Assembly: GCA_019636385.1 (NCBI GenBank)
Contig: JAHBXT010000001.1
Coordinates: 124,001-188,000 of the forward strand
Direction of reading: 5' to 3'
Length of the DNA stretch: 64,000 nt
From: Pirellulaceae bacterium
GTDB taxonomy: Bacteria > Planctomycetota > Planctomycetia > Pirellulales > Pirellulaceae
Shown here: in pieces, positions 49,680 through 60,106 of the stretch
Layout of the letters: every line of letters begins with the position of its first letter
How positions within the stretch are numbered: the stretch's first letter is position 1
Made by a program: the position numbers and the translations under genes
Notes under the pieces: generated by a model
The model's database searches: none
Told to the model about the DNA's origin: nothing
The model's input: only the letters and a program-made list of their open reading frames with translations

Positions 49680-49819
49680 TGGTCCGGTGTTCAGAGGTTT
49701 CATGCGTACAAAACCTGTAGTTTACCCACCTGCCGGGCGACTTGGTACCCAACGGCATTGCCGGACCATTCAACCCACAATGCCGCTGGCGATGTTGCCC
49801 AGTCGATTTCAGCCGCCAC

Positions 49820-49990
49820 GGCGGTAACGTCGAGCTAAGTCAGTTAGGCCTTGAGCACATCAAAAAGAATTTTCGATATGCGATACTGGACATCTTTAAG
49901 TCTACTACCGATGACCGGATTATTCGCTCGCGAGAGACCTGGTGGAAATTGGTACTTGCCACCCGTGAGCATGGCTACAACGGCAATTAG
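49820..49990 (+). pseudogene. C-terminal remnant of a GIY-YIG nuclease family gene
   Basis: The last ~55 codons of a short frame read NVELSQLGLEHIKKNFRYAI, LDIFKSTTDD and RETWWKLVLATREHGYNGN. This matches the C-terminal part of small GIY-YIG family proteins, where a Glu in RE(S/T)xWK and the closing GYN are conserved. The GIY-YIG motif and the rest of the N-terminus are missing. The segment lies just upstream of hsdM on the opposite strand and helps mark the island edge. Confidence 0.6.
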
Positions 49991-50101
49991 CTGTGCACAC
50001 TAGTCTTCAGAAAACACATGAAAGCCCAATCTTAGCGACCGCAGAAGTTGTGTTGACAGCGCGAGTGTCTCAGTCAAACGCGCCAGGTGCGGCGTGACCT
50101 G

Positions 50102-51073
50102 TCAATCATTACCGAATTTGTTGTTGGCCGATGAAGATTGATCCAATGGTCGGTGACTGGCTGTCGACGCGCGGGCAAAATTAAGTGGCTTGCCAAACTT
50201 GAGGATGCCTGTTGTCAGGCTGGTTCCTAACAGGATCAGACTGCAGCCAATCACGATGGCCTGCTTGGGCGACTCGCCCAGAAACAGCCATCCCCAAAGA
50301 TTGGCGAACAGTGGAATCAGATAGGCAACGGCCATAGCGTTGGTTGGCCCGCTGCTGGCCAGCAGTCGATAGAAAATCACATAGGCGATGCCTGTGCAGC
50401 CCACCGCCAACATCAGCACGCTCTGCCAGCTCGCCATGCTGGGCTGGACGGCGGGCCAAGTCACAAGCGCGGGGGGCACGAGCAGCAGGCTAGCCAAGAA
50501 TAGACTGCCGGTGGCGGTGGCCAGCGGCGCAACGCCTACCAGGTACACTTTGGTCAAATTTCCGGCCAGGCCGTAACAAAATGTGGCGCCCAAACAGGCG
50601 CTGATGGCCCACATGATCTGATACAGGTGGCTACCTTCCTTGAGGCTGGCGCTGTCCCAGGCCAGATAGACAACGCCGGCGAACCCCAGTATCAGTCCAG
50701 CCAGTTGCGACCGGCGCAAGCGATCACCCAACCACAGCCGCGCAATCATCGCTCCCCACAACGGCGTGGTTGCATTGAACACCGATGCTAGGCCGGCAGA
50801 AATTGTCGATGAAGCGTAACTGTAAAACAAAAACGGCAAGGCAGAATTAAACAATCCAACGCCGGCAATCGGCCGCCACGACTGGCAGATCTGTCTGAGA
50901 TCCCCGGCGCGAATCAACATCAACACTGGACACAGAAAGCAGCAGCCACCGACCACGCGAATGGCTGCAATCGGCGTCGTGCCAAACTCACCAACGCTTT
51001 GACGCATCAGAGGAAACGAGGCTCCCCAAATTGCGGCCAGTGTCAGCATTCTAATAGCGTCTGAAAACTTCAT
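50102..51073 (-). CDS. EamA/DMT-family transporter
   Basis: This is a ten-helix inner-membrane protein of 323 residues with two EamA repeats (~5-140 and ~155-290). Typical features are AAIWGASFPLMRQS in helix 1, ATTPLWGAMIARLWLGDRL in the first repeat and IPLFANLWGWLFLGE in the second. The family exports metabolites or amino acids; the substrate is unknown. The longer frame reaches 51145, but ATG 51073 (MKFSDAIRML) starts directly before helix 1. It is divergent from the aldehyde dehydrogenase gene. Confidence 0.9.
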   Translation of the reverse strand: MKFSDAIRMLTLAAIWGASFPLMRQSVGEFGTTPIAAIRVVGGCCFLCPVLMLIRAGDLRQICQSWRPIAGVGLFNSALPFLFYSYASSTISAGLASVFNATTPLWGAMIARLWLGDRLRRSQLAGLILGFAGVVYLAWDSASLKEGSHLYQIMWAISACLGATFCYGLAGNLTKVYLVGVAPLATATGSLFLASLLLVPPALVTWPAVQPSMASWQSVLMLAVGCTGIAYVIFYRLLASSGPTNAMAVAYLIPLFANLWGWLFLGESPKQAIVIGCSLILLGTSLTTGILKFGKPLNFARASTASHRPLDQSSSANNKFGND

Positions 51074-51492
51074 GTCAGTAAACCGTTCCACCGTATACCC
51101 GGGTGACCCGGTAAACTGGCATTGGGCTGGCAAGCACCAGCCCATGTTCTCGGCTATAAGCTAAAGGTATCGCAGCCGGAGCGTTGCCACATACAAACAT
51201 CAGTCGAACGTCTCCTATGCTACTGAAATTGGTGCCTCAAAGCGAGGACTATTTGGATGAAGTACAAGAACGATACTGTTGGCGGCCGGCACTTCCAGCC
51301 AAAGGACAATGCTGGAGCCCGCTAAGTTCGACCTAAAAATGGGTAGGTTTCCAGCTGGTGTAAATCAGGGCCGCCTAGTTGCTTTTGGGGTCAAAACGAG
51401 TTTACAATCAGCCGTGTCACAGATCTCGCGACGTGAGTCGGCATCCGCGTCATCCCCGTACCTCTTCAGTTGTCTGTCAAGGAGAATCCCAA
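51074..51492. other. Divergent intergenic region before aldehyde dehydrogenase
   Basis: 419 bases with no supported gene. They contain the promoters of the EamA transporter and the aldehyde dehydrogenase. I see no strong palindrome or riboswitch-like structure. Confidence 0.4.
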
Positions 51493-52965
51493 ATGGCTAC
51501 TGCGATTGAAACCGTCCCAACCCCGCGTGTGCGACACACGGAGTGTTTTATTGATGGCAAGTGGTTGTCATCGGCCAGTGGCAAGACCTTTGCCACAATC
51601 AATCCAGCTACCGAGGAAGTGATTGCCGAAGTTGCGGAGGGGGACCAGGAAGATGTCGACCTGGCGGTCGACGCGGCTCGGCGAGCCTTCGAGTCCGGCC
51701 CCTGGGCGCGGATGAATGCGCGCGAGCGCGGCAAGCTGCTGTACCGCCTGGCCGATTTGATCGAAGAGGAGATCGATGAGTTGGCGGCGCTTGAAAGCCT
51801 GGACAACGGCAAGCCGATCACTGATGCCCGTAACGCCGACTTGCCGCTGGTGATCGACTGCTTGCGATACTACGCGGGCTATGCTGACAAGATTCATGGC
51901 TACACCATTCCCGTCAATGGGAATTACTTCACCTACACTCGCAAAGAGCCGGTAGGCGTCGCAGGTCAAATCATACCGTGGAATTTTCCAATGCTGATGG
52001 TCGCTTGGAAGTGGGGACCAGCGCTGGCGGCTGGTTGCACGATCGTCATGAAGCCCGCCGAGCAGACGCCGCTGACCTGTTTGCGCATGGCACAGCTTGC
52101 TCAAGAAGCCGGGATCCCCGATGGCGTGATCAATGTGGTCCCGGGCTACGGACCAACTGCCGGTGGAGCGTTGGTCAAGCACCCTGGCGTGGACAAAATC
52201 GCGTTTACTGGAGAACATCGAACAGCACAGATCATCATGCGCGAAGCGGCTGATTCGCTGAAGCGGCTGACGTTTGAGCTGGGCGGCAAGAGCCCGAACG
52301 TCATTACCGCCGATGCCGATCTGGATGCAGCAGCCATTGGTACGGACATTGGCTTGTTCTTCAATCAAGGACAATGTTGCTGTGCCGGTAGCCGTGTATT
52401 CGTCGAAGAGAGCGTTCACGATGAGTTTGTCGCCAAACTGAAGAACTTGGCTGCTCAACGCAAACTCGGGGCTCCGCTGGCCAAGGATACGCGCCAAGGC
52501 CCGCAGGTAGACCAGGCGCAGTTCGACAAAATCATGTCCTACATCGCCAAAGGCAAGAGCGAGGGCGCTGAGTGTGTGACCGGCGGCAAGCGATTTGGCA
52601 ATCGTGGCTACTACGTTGAGCCCACAATTTTCCAAGGCGTTTCCGACCAGATGTCGATCGCGCAGGAAGAGATTTTTGGACCAGTGATGAGTGTCCTGAA
52701 ATTCCGCGATTGGGAAGATTTGATTGCTCGCGCCAATCGGACCTTCTTTGGCTTGGCCGCTGCCATCTGGACCAGCAACGTCAGCAAGGCACACGATTTT
52801 GCCAAACGCGTTCGCGCCGGGACCGTGTGGGTTAACTGCTACGATGTGTTTGACGCTGCCGCCCCGTTTGGCGGTTTCAAGATGTCCGGACAAGGTCGCG
52901 AGTTGGGCGAAGACGGCTTGCGAGCCTACACCGAAACCAAGACGGTAACCATCAATTTGGGCTAG
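51493..52965 (+). CDS. Aldehyde dehydrogenase (NAD(P)-dependent, ALDH superfamily)
   Basis: This oxidises an aldehyde to the acid. The 490 residues include the N-terminal [33 protein letters not shown], the general-base Glu in [10 protein letters not shown], the nucleophile Cys296 in [11 protein letters not shown] and [13 protein letters not shown]. The start ATG 51493 has AAGGAG eight bases upstream; the frame runs further back to 51379 without support. One oddity: the nucleotide loop, usually FTGSTEVG, reads FTGEHRTAQ, so the second Gly and the Ser are replaced, which may alter cofactor binding. The substrate cannot be assigned. A DUF1501 gene is convergent, 45 bases away. Confidence 0.94.
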   Translation: MATAIETVPTPRVRHTECFIDGKWLSSASGKTFATINPATEEVIAEVAEGDQEDVDLAVDAARRAFESGPWARMNARERGKLLYRLADLIEEEIDELAALESLDNGKPITDARNADLPLVIDCLRYYAGYADKIHGYTIPVNGNYFTYTRKEPVGVAGQIIPWNFPMLMVAWKWGPALAAGCTIVMKPAEQTPLTCLRMAQLAQEAGIPDGVINVVPGYGPTAGGALVKHPGVDKIAFTGEHRTAQIIMREAADSLKRLTFELGGKSPNVITADADLDAAAIGTDIGLFFNQGQCCCAGSRVFVEESVHDEFVAKLKNLAAQRKLGAPLAKDTRQGPQVDQAQFDKIMSYIAKGKSEGAECVTGGKRFGNRGYYVEPTIFQGVSDQMSIAQEEIFGPVMSVLKFRDWEDLIARANRTFFGLAAAIWTSNVSKAHDFAKRVRAGTVWVNCYDVFDAAAPFGGFKMSGQGRELGEDGLRAYTETKTVTINLG

Positions 52966-53010
52966 GCCTGGCGGTCCCAGCTCAGACCCCAAAGCTGCAT
53001 GCACCCGCTG

Positions 53011-54483
53011 CTATGCAAAGATCGAAGTCAGCGCATCCGCCTTGACCAGCTCGCGCGGCTGGTTGAGGTGGTTGTAGACGACCGTTTGCGGATCGATGCC
53101 AAAGCCGTGATAAATCGAAGCTAGCAACTCGATGGGATGTACCGGGTCCTCAGCCGGAGCCGAAGCTGTTTTGTCGCTCTTGCCGTGCACATAGCCGCGT
53201 TTGACTCCTGCGCCGGCGACGATCGACGTGTAGCAATAGGGCCAGTGATCGCGACCATCAGCCGAATTGCCATTGCCCGAAGTACTGACACCGCGCTGCG
53301 GCGAACGACCAAATTCGCCAATGGCCACCAGCAGCGTTTCATCCAGCAGGCCACGATCATCCAAGTCTTCGATGAGTGCACTCAGGCCGGTGTCCAGCAT
53401 CGGTGCCGACAAGTTCTTCATTCTGTTGGGTAAATCCACATGGTGATCCCAACTGTGATTGTCAGAATTAGCAATCTTCGGCCATATTACCTCAACCACC
53501 CGCGTCCCGGCTTCGACCAATCGTCGAGCCAGCAGGCAACTTTGTCCAAAGGTGTTGCGGCCATAGCGATCGCGAACGGTTGGCAATTCAGCACCCAAAT
53601 TGAACGCTTCGCGGGCCCGACCTGAAACAATCAAATTCAGAGCTTGGTCGTAATAGCTATCCAGTTGAAAGTCTTTTACTGCGTTATTGATCTCTGGCAT
53701 CTGCGCGTTCACTAGATCGCGCAACTTGGCGCGACGTTGCAGGCGCACTGCAAATACGTCGGGTCGCAGTTGAAGATCGTCGATCTTGATGCGATCCATC
53801 TTGTTCATATCCATGTCGTCGCCATCCGGGAATAGCGTGTACGGATCAAAGGCTTTGCCCAGAAAGCCGGCGGAACCGCCCTTGCCAATCACGTTGCTTT
53901 CCTGCAGCGGACGTGGCAGCATCACAAACGGCAACATGGGCTGATCCGTAGGACGCAGGCGAACGATGTTCGAGCCAAAATTGGGGAAGTCCTTGGGACT
54001 AGGCGGTTCCAACTGCCCAGACGGGCTGACTTTATCGGTCGTATATCCGGTCATCAGTTGATAGATAGCCGCCGTATGATTGAACAATCCGTTGGGCGTA
54101 TAGCTCATCGAACGAATCATCGTATAACGATCGTTGCACTGCGCCAGCTTAGGCAAATTCTCCGTGAACTGAATGCCTGGAATCTTGGTTGGAATGTTGG
54201 AGAAGACACTCTTGACGTTTTCAGGCACGTTTTCTTTGGGGTCCCACAGATCCAAATGACTGGGACCACCTTGCAAATAGACCATGATGACACTCTTGGC
54301 TTTGCCCCAGCCGGGTGACATAGCAGGTCCAGAAGATTCGCTGGCCTGAGCTTGTAGTTTCAACAACCCGCTCAGCGACAGTCCAAGCAGCCCTGAACCA
54401 CCAATGCGAATCACGTCGCGACGGTTGAGCGCACCGAGTTCATCACACAAGTCTTTGCCGGGTGTACCAACGAGTCGGAACAT
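53011..54483 (-). CDS. DUF1501 secreted protein, partner of the 1708-residue cytochrome protein
   Basis: This 490-residue protein has a leader with [19 protein letters not shown], a twin-arginine-like signal. It carries the DUF1501 landmarks: [48 protein letters not shown] with probable metal-binding His residues, and [12 protein letters not shown]. It has GGAG eight bases before the ATG. The DUF1549/DUF1553 cytochrome gene lies 160 bases upstream on the same strand. This pairing is widespread in planctomycetes; the two proteins are thought to act together on an unknown substrate. Confidence 0.93.
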   Translation of the reverse strand: MFRLVGTPGKDLCDELGALNRRDVIRIGGSGLLGLSLSGLLKLQAQASESSGPAMSPGWGKAKSVIMVYLQGGPSHLDLWDPKENVPENVKSVFSNIPTKIPGIQFTENLPKLAQCNDRYTMIRSMSYTPNGLFNHTAAIYQLMTGYTTDKVSPSGQLEPPSPKDFPNFGSNIVRLRPTDQPMLPFVMLPRPLQESNVIGKGGSAGFLGKAFDPYTLFPDGDDMDMNKMDRIKIDDLQLRPDVFAVRLQRRAKLRDLVNAQMPEINNAVKDFQLDSYYDQALNLIVSGRAREAFNLGAELPTVRDRYGRNTFGQSCLLARRLVEAGTRVVEVIWPKIANSDNHSWDHHVDLPNRMKNLSAPMLDTGLSALIEDLDDRGLLDETLLVAIGEFGRSPQRGVSTSGNGNSADGRDHWPYCYTSIVAGAGVKRGYVHGKSDKTASAPAEDPVHPIELLASIYHGFGIDPQTVVYNHLNQPRELVKADALTSIFA

Positions 54484-54645
54484 GGTGGAATCTCCGTATC
54501 GCGAACTAAGGGACTACAAGTTTTGAAACTGCTAGTTAGGCTAGCGGTAGTGAAAATCTTTCTGTGCCCACTGTTACCAGATGGTGAACAGGCGGGTTTT
54601 CCACCGCCTGGTGACGGTAGCTACGTTGGGATTGCTGCTCTAAGG

Positions 54646-57600
54646 TCAATGGTTAAACAAAAAGGCTGGGCTGTTCACGAGTGCCCATGTCAGGTCCTGC
54701 GCCAGCGTCAATCGCTGGTTAGATCGCTGCTGGCCACTGGCCGCGAAATCAGCGCGCAATTGTACCAACTGGGCGTCGTCGGGTGTGGCTTTTTCCAATT
54801 CGGCAATCAACTTCTGAAGTCTTGTCAGCTCCGCATCCGGCGCAAGGGCAGTCTGGGCTGTGGCCAGCGCCGCTCTTAGCTCATTCCAACGCGCGTCGGA
54901 CTTATCAACATAAGCTAACAACCGACCAATGGTCTCTGGCCGTCGATGAGCTGCGGGGACGGCGCGGGCTGCCGTGAAGTCTTCTGGTTCGCCCACATGA
55001 ATTCCGCCTTCATCGGTTGTTACCGAAATCCGGAAGCTGCCCAGTCGATGCTCGGCTGCGTCATGGTACTGATGAATGGCAATCGTCAGCTCGACTCCGC
55101 CTGCGTGGTCAATTGGTTCACTGAACGCTGCCGTCAGCCACTGCACCACTCCCCCGCGGGGGTGAACAGCCCAACCGCCTTGGTCGCGGGTCTTGCCGTT
55201 AAAAACCGCATTGGAGTCAAAGCCGGGTTGTGTAAAACTGGCCTTGGCCGCAACCAGCTTGTGCCGAGCTTTCTGGTTAGGGTTGGCGATCGGAGCTGCG
55301 TCTACTTCGATTTCAGTCACAACGAAATTACCGTTGGCAGACAATCCCGGCCCTGCTGCTGCAGCACCTTCAAGTGGCAATGCTTCCAACCGCAAGCCGC
55401 GCAGATTGTTGAGCGTCGTTCGGTAGCGAATCGTATAGGTCGTTTTTTCTGCACTGCCGCTGACGGTGATGGAACGGTCAGCTCGGGCCACAAGTTGAGC
55501 CTGATTCGTGCTGTCGGCGGACACCGGGGCCAGCGGGAACCAGTTGTTCGATGGTCCGGAGGCATCCAAGAAATTGCTGGCGATCGCAATCGGGTCCTTC
55601 GCGTACTCGTCCAAGGACTGCTGAGCGGCGACGATGCGTGCCTGACGCTCTTGCTCCAATTTCTCGCGTTCCGGAGCCATTTCTTGTTCGCGCTGCTTAG
55701 CGGCCGCCTGTGTCTTTTCCAGCTCGGCCAGCCGCTCAGCCTCCAGCTCTGCTCGCCGGCCGCTCCACCACTGTTCGCGCTGGGTCAGCGCGGATTCCAG
55801 CGACCGATGGTCGGATTCAATGTCCTGCTGCATCTGGGACACGGTATTGATCTCCTGCTGCGTCGGAAATCGATTGAGCACACGCAGATAGACCTCTTGG
55901 ACCAGCTCGTCCAGCGAGGCTGGCCGTTGAGCCAATCCTGCCAATTCGTTTTGGTCATCGCCAATTGCAGTACCGACGGTTGGACCGCTGACCAGAGCCA
56001 TTACAGGGCCGAGCTGCAATCCTTGCGAACGCTCACATTCGCAGGCGCTCTCGCGGGCGGGTCGGCCCAGATTGTTCAAGAATCCATCCGGAGGATTAAT
56101 GGCCACATCAGGGAGCTGCGCAGCGCGCGTACCTGGCTCGACACCAGGAATTGCCGTTTTGGTTCCCGTCACGCGATAGACCGTGTCGTACAGCACTTCC
56201 GCAGGCAAGCGACGCGCTTTGGCGTGCGAGTAATTCAGCGTGTCATCAGCGTTCCATTGGCTGCTGGCCACGGATAATTGGTAGGTACGCGAATTGCAGA
56301 TTAACCTCAGAATATGCTGCACATCAAACTCGGAGCGCAAAAACTCATCCGTCAGATGTTTGAGCAGCTCTGGATTGCTAGGCGGATTGCCAGCTCGAAT
56401 ATCATCCAGCGGTTCAATCAGTCCTGTGCCCGTCAAATAACCCCACAAACGATTAACCAGGCTGGTCGCAAAATACGGATTGTCCTTGGAAGTAATCCAC
56501 GCCGACAATTGTTGGCGTCGCGTTGCGTTGTCTGGTACGGAATAGTCGCAAGTAAATGGAAATTCGGGAGCAACTATTTGGCCGGTGCGCTGGTGCCTCA
56601 TTTCGCCATCGGACTTGTCGAACACCACTTCATACAAAGGCTTGGCACCTTCGACGGCAGTACCACCGATCGACTTGTCACCGCTGGCCGGATCCTTTTT
56701 CAAGCCTGTCTGGGCGAAATAGGCCGACAGTTGATAATATTGGTCCTGCGTCCATCGCTCGAATGGATGGTCGTGGCACTTGTTGCAATTGAATCGCACC
56801 GCCAGGAACAGATGCGTGGTGTTCTCCATCATCAAGTCGGGCTCGCGCAGAATTTTGTAATACGATGCAGCCGGGTGATCCTTGTTAGAACCCGAAGCGG
56901 TCAATACTTGCGATGCAAATTGATCGTACGGCAAGTTTTGAGCTACCGTCGAGCGAATCCAATCACGAAACGCGGAAGCCCCTTCGGCTCCCAAGAATTT
57001 CGAGTTCACTTGTAGTAGGTCGGCCCACTTATTCGTCCAATGCTCAACGTAGTCATCACTGCCCAGCAGTTGGTCGATTTTGGCCTGGCGTTTGATGCGC
57101 GTGGGGCGATTGTCGGCCAGGAATGCCTTAAGTTCTTCGACAGATGGTGGTAATCCCGTTAGGTCCAATCGCACGCGTCGCAAGAACGTGGGATCATCAC
57201 ACGGCTGGGACGGCAGAATCTTCATCCGTTGCCATTTGGCGGAGGTCAATCGATCAATGGTGTTGTAGGTTGGCTGATCCTGCCACTGGAACTGACTGCG
57301 ATCTCCCATCACCGTCACCGTTGCCGCTGCGTAAGCGCCTTCGTATCTGGCCAACAGGGCGGCTTCCCCGCGTCGCAGCGCCTTGATTCGCCCGCCCACC
57401 AGGCTTTGGCAGACCTCGGAGTTGGAACTCTCCAGCACCGTCTCGTGTGTCACATCGCGCAAGGCACCGTCAGCATAGTGCGCCGTTACCCGGAATTGTT
57501 GCCAGGTATCGGTGTGCTGCATAACCGGCATGGAGGGAGAAATCTCGATGCGCTGTACTTTTCGAGACTGGCGATCAAGCCCCGCACCTTGAGCTATCCA

Positions 57601-59772
57601 GCGCCGCAAGGTTTCATAGTAGGCCGAGTCGGTGGTCAACAGCGCACCGCCTTGGTGCGGAATAGCTCCGACCGGTTTGAGCAGCATCACGCTGGCGTCG
57701 GGAGCGGCGGTGTTCAAGCGACGGGCACTTAAGTCATCGCTCAAGGCACGAATGTCACCCACCGGATCATAGCCTCGTAGCGAAAGCTGAAAACCGTTCT
57801 TGCCAGCCTGAGCGCCATGACAGGTCCCAGCATTGCAGCCTAAACGCGTCAGCACCGGATTGACATCACGAACAAAATCCACCAGCACCTCTTGGGCGGG
57901 CTGCACGTCAATCGGTATTTCGCATGTTTCGCCGTTGAATTCTATCTGCAAGCTGCCGGCGGTTGGCGAATCAGTTTGCTGACCGTGGTGGCTACCAATT
58001 CTGACCAGTCCGAGAGGATCAACGACAACCGTGCCGGTGGCTGTGATCGCGGCCAGTCGCGTCACATCTAGCGTCTGTCCGCTAGCGTACTTGGCGGTAA
58101 CAACCAGTTGAACGTAGTCGGTGGAATTCTGAAGGCTGATTCGCTGCGGTTGTACGTCAATGCTGAGCAACGTCTCTAATGGTACTAGAGAACGCTCAAG
58201 GTCGATCTGCGGCAATTGTTCACTGGCTGCTGGTAGTCCGCTGCCCGCTGCCAATTGTCGATTGGAACTGCTGGAAGACTCAGTTGATTCTGACTGAATG
58301 GGAACCGCTACAAGCTCATGCAGCAAATTCCCGTCCGGCACGGAGTATGCATACAACTTGCCGCGGGCACCACCGGTGACCAACCAAGTACCGGTGGGGT
58401 GGAAAGCGACCGCGTACAGGCTATCGGCAACTTCCAGATTCAACACTGCCGGCGAGGTCTGGCTGTAATGTTGGGTGATTAGTTGTTTATCGGCATCATT
58501 GCGCTGGTCTGCGGGTTTGGACAACGCGGACTTGACGTCGTCGGCAATCTGCCCCGTAAACTCGTAAGGATAAACGACCAATTGGCTGGCTCCATCCAAA
58601 GTGCTAGCCGCTGCCAAAAGTTTGCCGTCGCCACTGAGCGCCACACTGAAAATGCGTCCTGGCATGGCGGGAAATTTGCGGATTAGATTGGAATCATCAC
58701 CAATCTTGCGCTCAGTTTCGCGAAAGATGCGGTAGATCTTGGGCGTGCCATCCGCACCGCCAACCAGTACTTGATTCTCGCTGGGATGCATCGCCAAGGC
58801 GTTGACTCCCCCCTTCAGCGCACCCGGAGTAATCGACGTCACATTGTCGATGAACCGCTCGGTAGCAACTTCGGTTAGCTTGACTGTCATATCGCGACCG
58901 CCGGAAACTAAATGCGTTCCAGCAGCATTAAAGGCGGTAGCCAGCGACCAATCTTCATGAGCACCTTGATGCAACTTGACTTGCCCCGTCTGCGTGTCAA
59001 TGGCTCGAACCACCCGATCTGCCGCTCCAAAGGCCAACAACGAACCGTCGGGTGAAAAGCATCCGCCGTACAGCGTGTCGTAGGTGATCTGTTGGCTGAG
59101 CTGCAGCTCGCCTTGTGGAACACTCCAAATCTGCACTTCGCCGAAGCGACCAGGGGAACCACCGGTGACCGCCAAGCGCTGCGAGTCGGGCGAAAAAGTC
59201 AAGGATTGAATTCGTTCACTCAGACCTACCAATCGCGCCGATGGCGTCATGGCGGCAGCGTCAAGTAGAATCACTTCATGGAACGCACTTACGGCCAGCC
59301 AGCGACCATCGGGCGAGAAGGCCAGCGCCGTGATGACAGGCTCGCGAGTATACTGCGGTGGATTCTGCGCATCGTATCTAGGACCGCTGTGGGGGATATC
59401 ATTATTGGCTCCTTCAGCTATCCAGCGGTGTACCAGAGCCACTTCGACATCGCTCAGCGGCGGCGATTGTTTGGGCATTGCCGCCTGGCCATCAACCGCG
59501 ATGATCTGTCTCAATAACTCGCTGGCATCCGGATCGCTCGGGACGATCGCCGACTGACCACTATCTCCGGCAACTAGCAGATCAGCATGACCGACCAAAG
59601 ACAGCCCTCCCTGAGGCTTGGCCGGCTGATGGCAGCCCTGACACTTAGCTCGTAAGATCGGCTGAATATCTCGCTGGAAACTGACCGGAACCTGGCCCTC
59701 GGCGAATATTGCCGTCGGGACAATGAGTTGGCCCCCAAGCAAGAACGCAATAGAAACTATACTTCGAATCAT
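54646..59772 (-). CDS. 1708-residue protein: c-type haem domains, WD40 propeller, Ig-like BIG2, DUF1549, DUF1553 with insertion
   Basis: This is an exported planctomycete multidomain cytochrome. Order: signal peptide; haem domain with CQGCH near residue 44; WD40 propeller ~150-510 (FSPDGRWLAVS, FSPDSQRLAVTGG, FHPTGTWLVTGG); first BIG2-like ~535-600; second haem-type motif GCNAGTCHG near 647; second BIG2-like ~745-830; DUF1549 ~860-1080 (CNKCHDHPFE); DUF1553 from ~1130 (LVNRLWGYLTG). Between LNRFPTQQE and the final QDLTWALVNSPAFLFNH lies an insertion of about 330 residues: an Arg/Glu-rich coiled coil (~1340-1400), a beta-sandwich-like part and a second helical hairpin. The start is ATG 59772, closest to the signal peptide; ATG 59793 is also in frame. 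DUF1501 follows downstream. Confidence 0.88.
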   Translation of the reverse strand: MIRSIVSIAFLLGGQLIVPTAIFAEGQVPVSFQRDIQPILRAKCQGCHQPAKPQGGLSLVGHADLLVAGDSGQSAIVPSDPDASELLRQIIAVDGQAAMPKQSPPLSDVEVALVHRWIAEGANNDIPHSGPRYDAQNPPQYTREPVITALAFSPDGRWLAVSAFHEVILLDAAAMTPSARLVGLSERIQSLTFSPDSQRLAVTGGSPGRFGEVQIWSVPQGELQLSQQITYDTLYGGCFSPDGSLLAFGAADRVVRAIDTQTGQVKLHQGAHEDWSLATAFNAAGTHLVSGGRDMTVKLTEVATERFIDNVTSITPGALKGGVNALAMHPSENQVLVGGADGTPKIYRIFRETERKIGDDSNLIRKFPAMPGRIFSVALSGDGKLLAAASTLDGASQLVVYPYEFTGQIADDVKSALSKPADQRNDADKQLITQHYSQTSPAVLNLEVADSLYAVAFHPTGTWLVTGGARGKLYAYSVPDGNLLHELVAVPIQSESTESSSSSNRQLAAGSGLPAASEQLPQIDLERSLVPLETLLSIDVQPQRISLQNSTDYVQLVVTAKYASGQTLDVTRLAAITATGTVVVDPLGLVRIGSHHGQQTDSPTAGSLQIEFNGETCEIPIDVQPAQEVLVDFVRDVNPVLTRLGCNAGTCHGAQAGKNGFQLSLRGYDPVGDIRALSDDLSARRLNTAAPDASVMLLKPVGAIPHQGGALLTTDSAYYETLRRWIAQGAGLDRQSRKVQRIEISPSMPVMQHTDTWQQFRVTAHYADGALRDVTHETVLESSNSEVCQSLVGGRIKALRRGEAALLARYEGAYAAATVTVMGDRSQFQWQDQPTYNTIDRLTSAKWQRMKILPSQPCDDPTFLRRVRLDLTGLPPSVEELKAFLADNRPTRIKRQAKIDQLLGSDDYVEHWTNKWADLLQVNSKFLGAEGASAFRDWIRSTVAQNLPYDQFASQVLTASGSNKDHPAASYYKILREPDLMMENTTHLFLAVRFNCNKCHDHPFERWTQDQYYQLSAYFAQTGLKKDPASGDKSIGGTAVEGAKPLYEVVFDKSDGEMRHQRTGQIVAPEFPFTCDYSVPDNATRRQQLSAWITSKDNPYFATSLVNRLWGYLTGTGLIEPLDDIRAGNPPSNPELLKHLTDEFLRSEFDVQHILRLICNSRTYQLSVASSQWNADDTLNYSHAKARRLPAEVLYDTVYRVTGTKTAIPGVEPGTRAAQLPDVAINPPDGFLNNLGRPARESACECERSQGLQLGPVMALVSGPTVGTAIGDDQNELAGLAQRPASLDELVQEVYLRVLNRFPTQQEINTVSQMQQDIESDHRSLESALTQREQWWSGRRAELEAERLAELEKTQAAAKQREQEMAPEREKLEQERQARIVAAQQSLDEYAKDPIAIASNFLDASGPSNNWFPLAPVSADSTNQAQLVARADRSITVSGSAEKTTYTIRYRTTLNNLRGLRLEALPLEGAAAAGPGLSANGNFVVTEIEVDAAPIANPNQKARHKLVAAKASFTQPGFDSNAVFNGKTRDQGGWAVHPRGGVVQWLTAAFSEPIDHAGGVELTIAIHQYHDAAEHRLGSFRISVTTDEGGIHVGEPEDFTAARAVPAAHRRPETIGRLLAYVDKSDARWNELRAALATAQTALAPDAELTRLQKLIAELEKATPDDAQLVQLRADFAASGQQRSNQRLTLAQDLTWALVNSPAFLFNH

Positions 59773-59793
59773 CGGACGGAAATACTCAAACAT

Positions 59794-60106
59794 CGAGTGA
59801 TGACAAACTGGCGGGCTTCAAGAAACAATTGAAGCTCAAACAACAGCGGAAATTGAAACGGCACTACAGACCAGTTAATGACCGCTGAAACCACCCCTCC
59901 AGAGTAACCGTTTGTGGTATCACCCACAAGCATTTGATCCCCAGAAAGGGGTAAATGGGGGCCGTGAGCTGGGCGAAATTGGCTGAAATTGCTGTTAGGA
60001 CCGCTGGCAAATGGGATGCAACCAGCAACCAAATTGCGTCAGAGAAAGATTGGATTATCGCTCGCATCAACCACATGCAATTGACCGACGCGCCGGCCAA
60101 GGTTGC
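59794..60106. other. Gap between the cytochrome protein and the next DUF1501 gene
   Basis: 313 bases without a supported gene. It must contain the promoter of the 1708-residue cytochrome gene and the 3' end of the DUF1501 transcript. I see no clear terminator. Confidence 0.4.

Noticed and set aside
51568..53004. 478-codon open frame on the minus strand opposite the aldehyde dehydrogenase
   Set aside because: It is fully antisense to a gene with clear catalytic motifs, has no recognisable domain and reflects codon bias of the real gene.
54946..56277. 443-codon plus-strand frame opposite the large cytochrome gene
   Set aside because: Antisense shadow; composition is rich in Arg/Leu/Gln/Cys without any motif.
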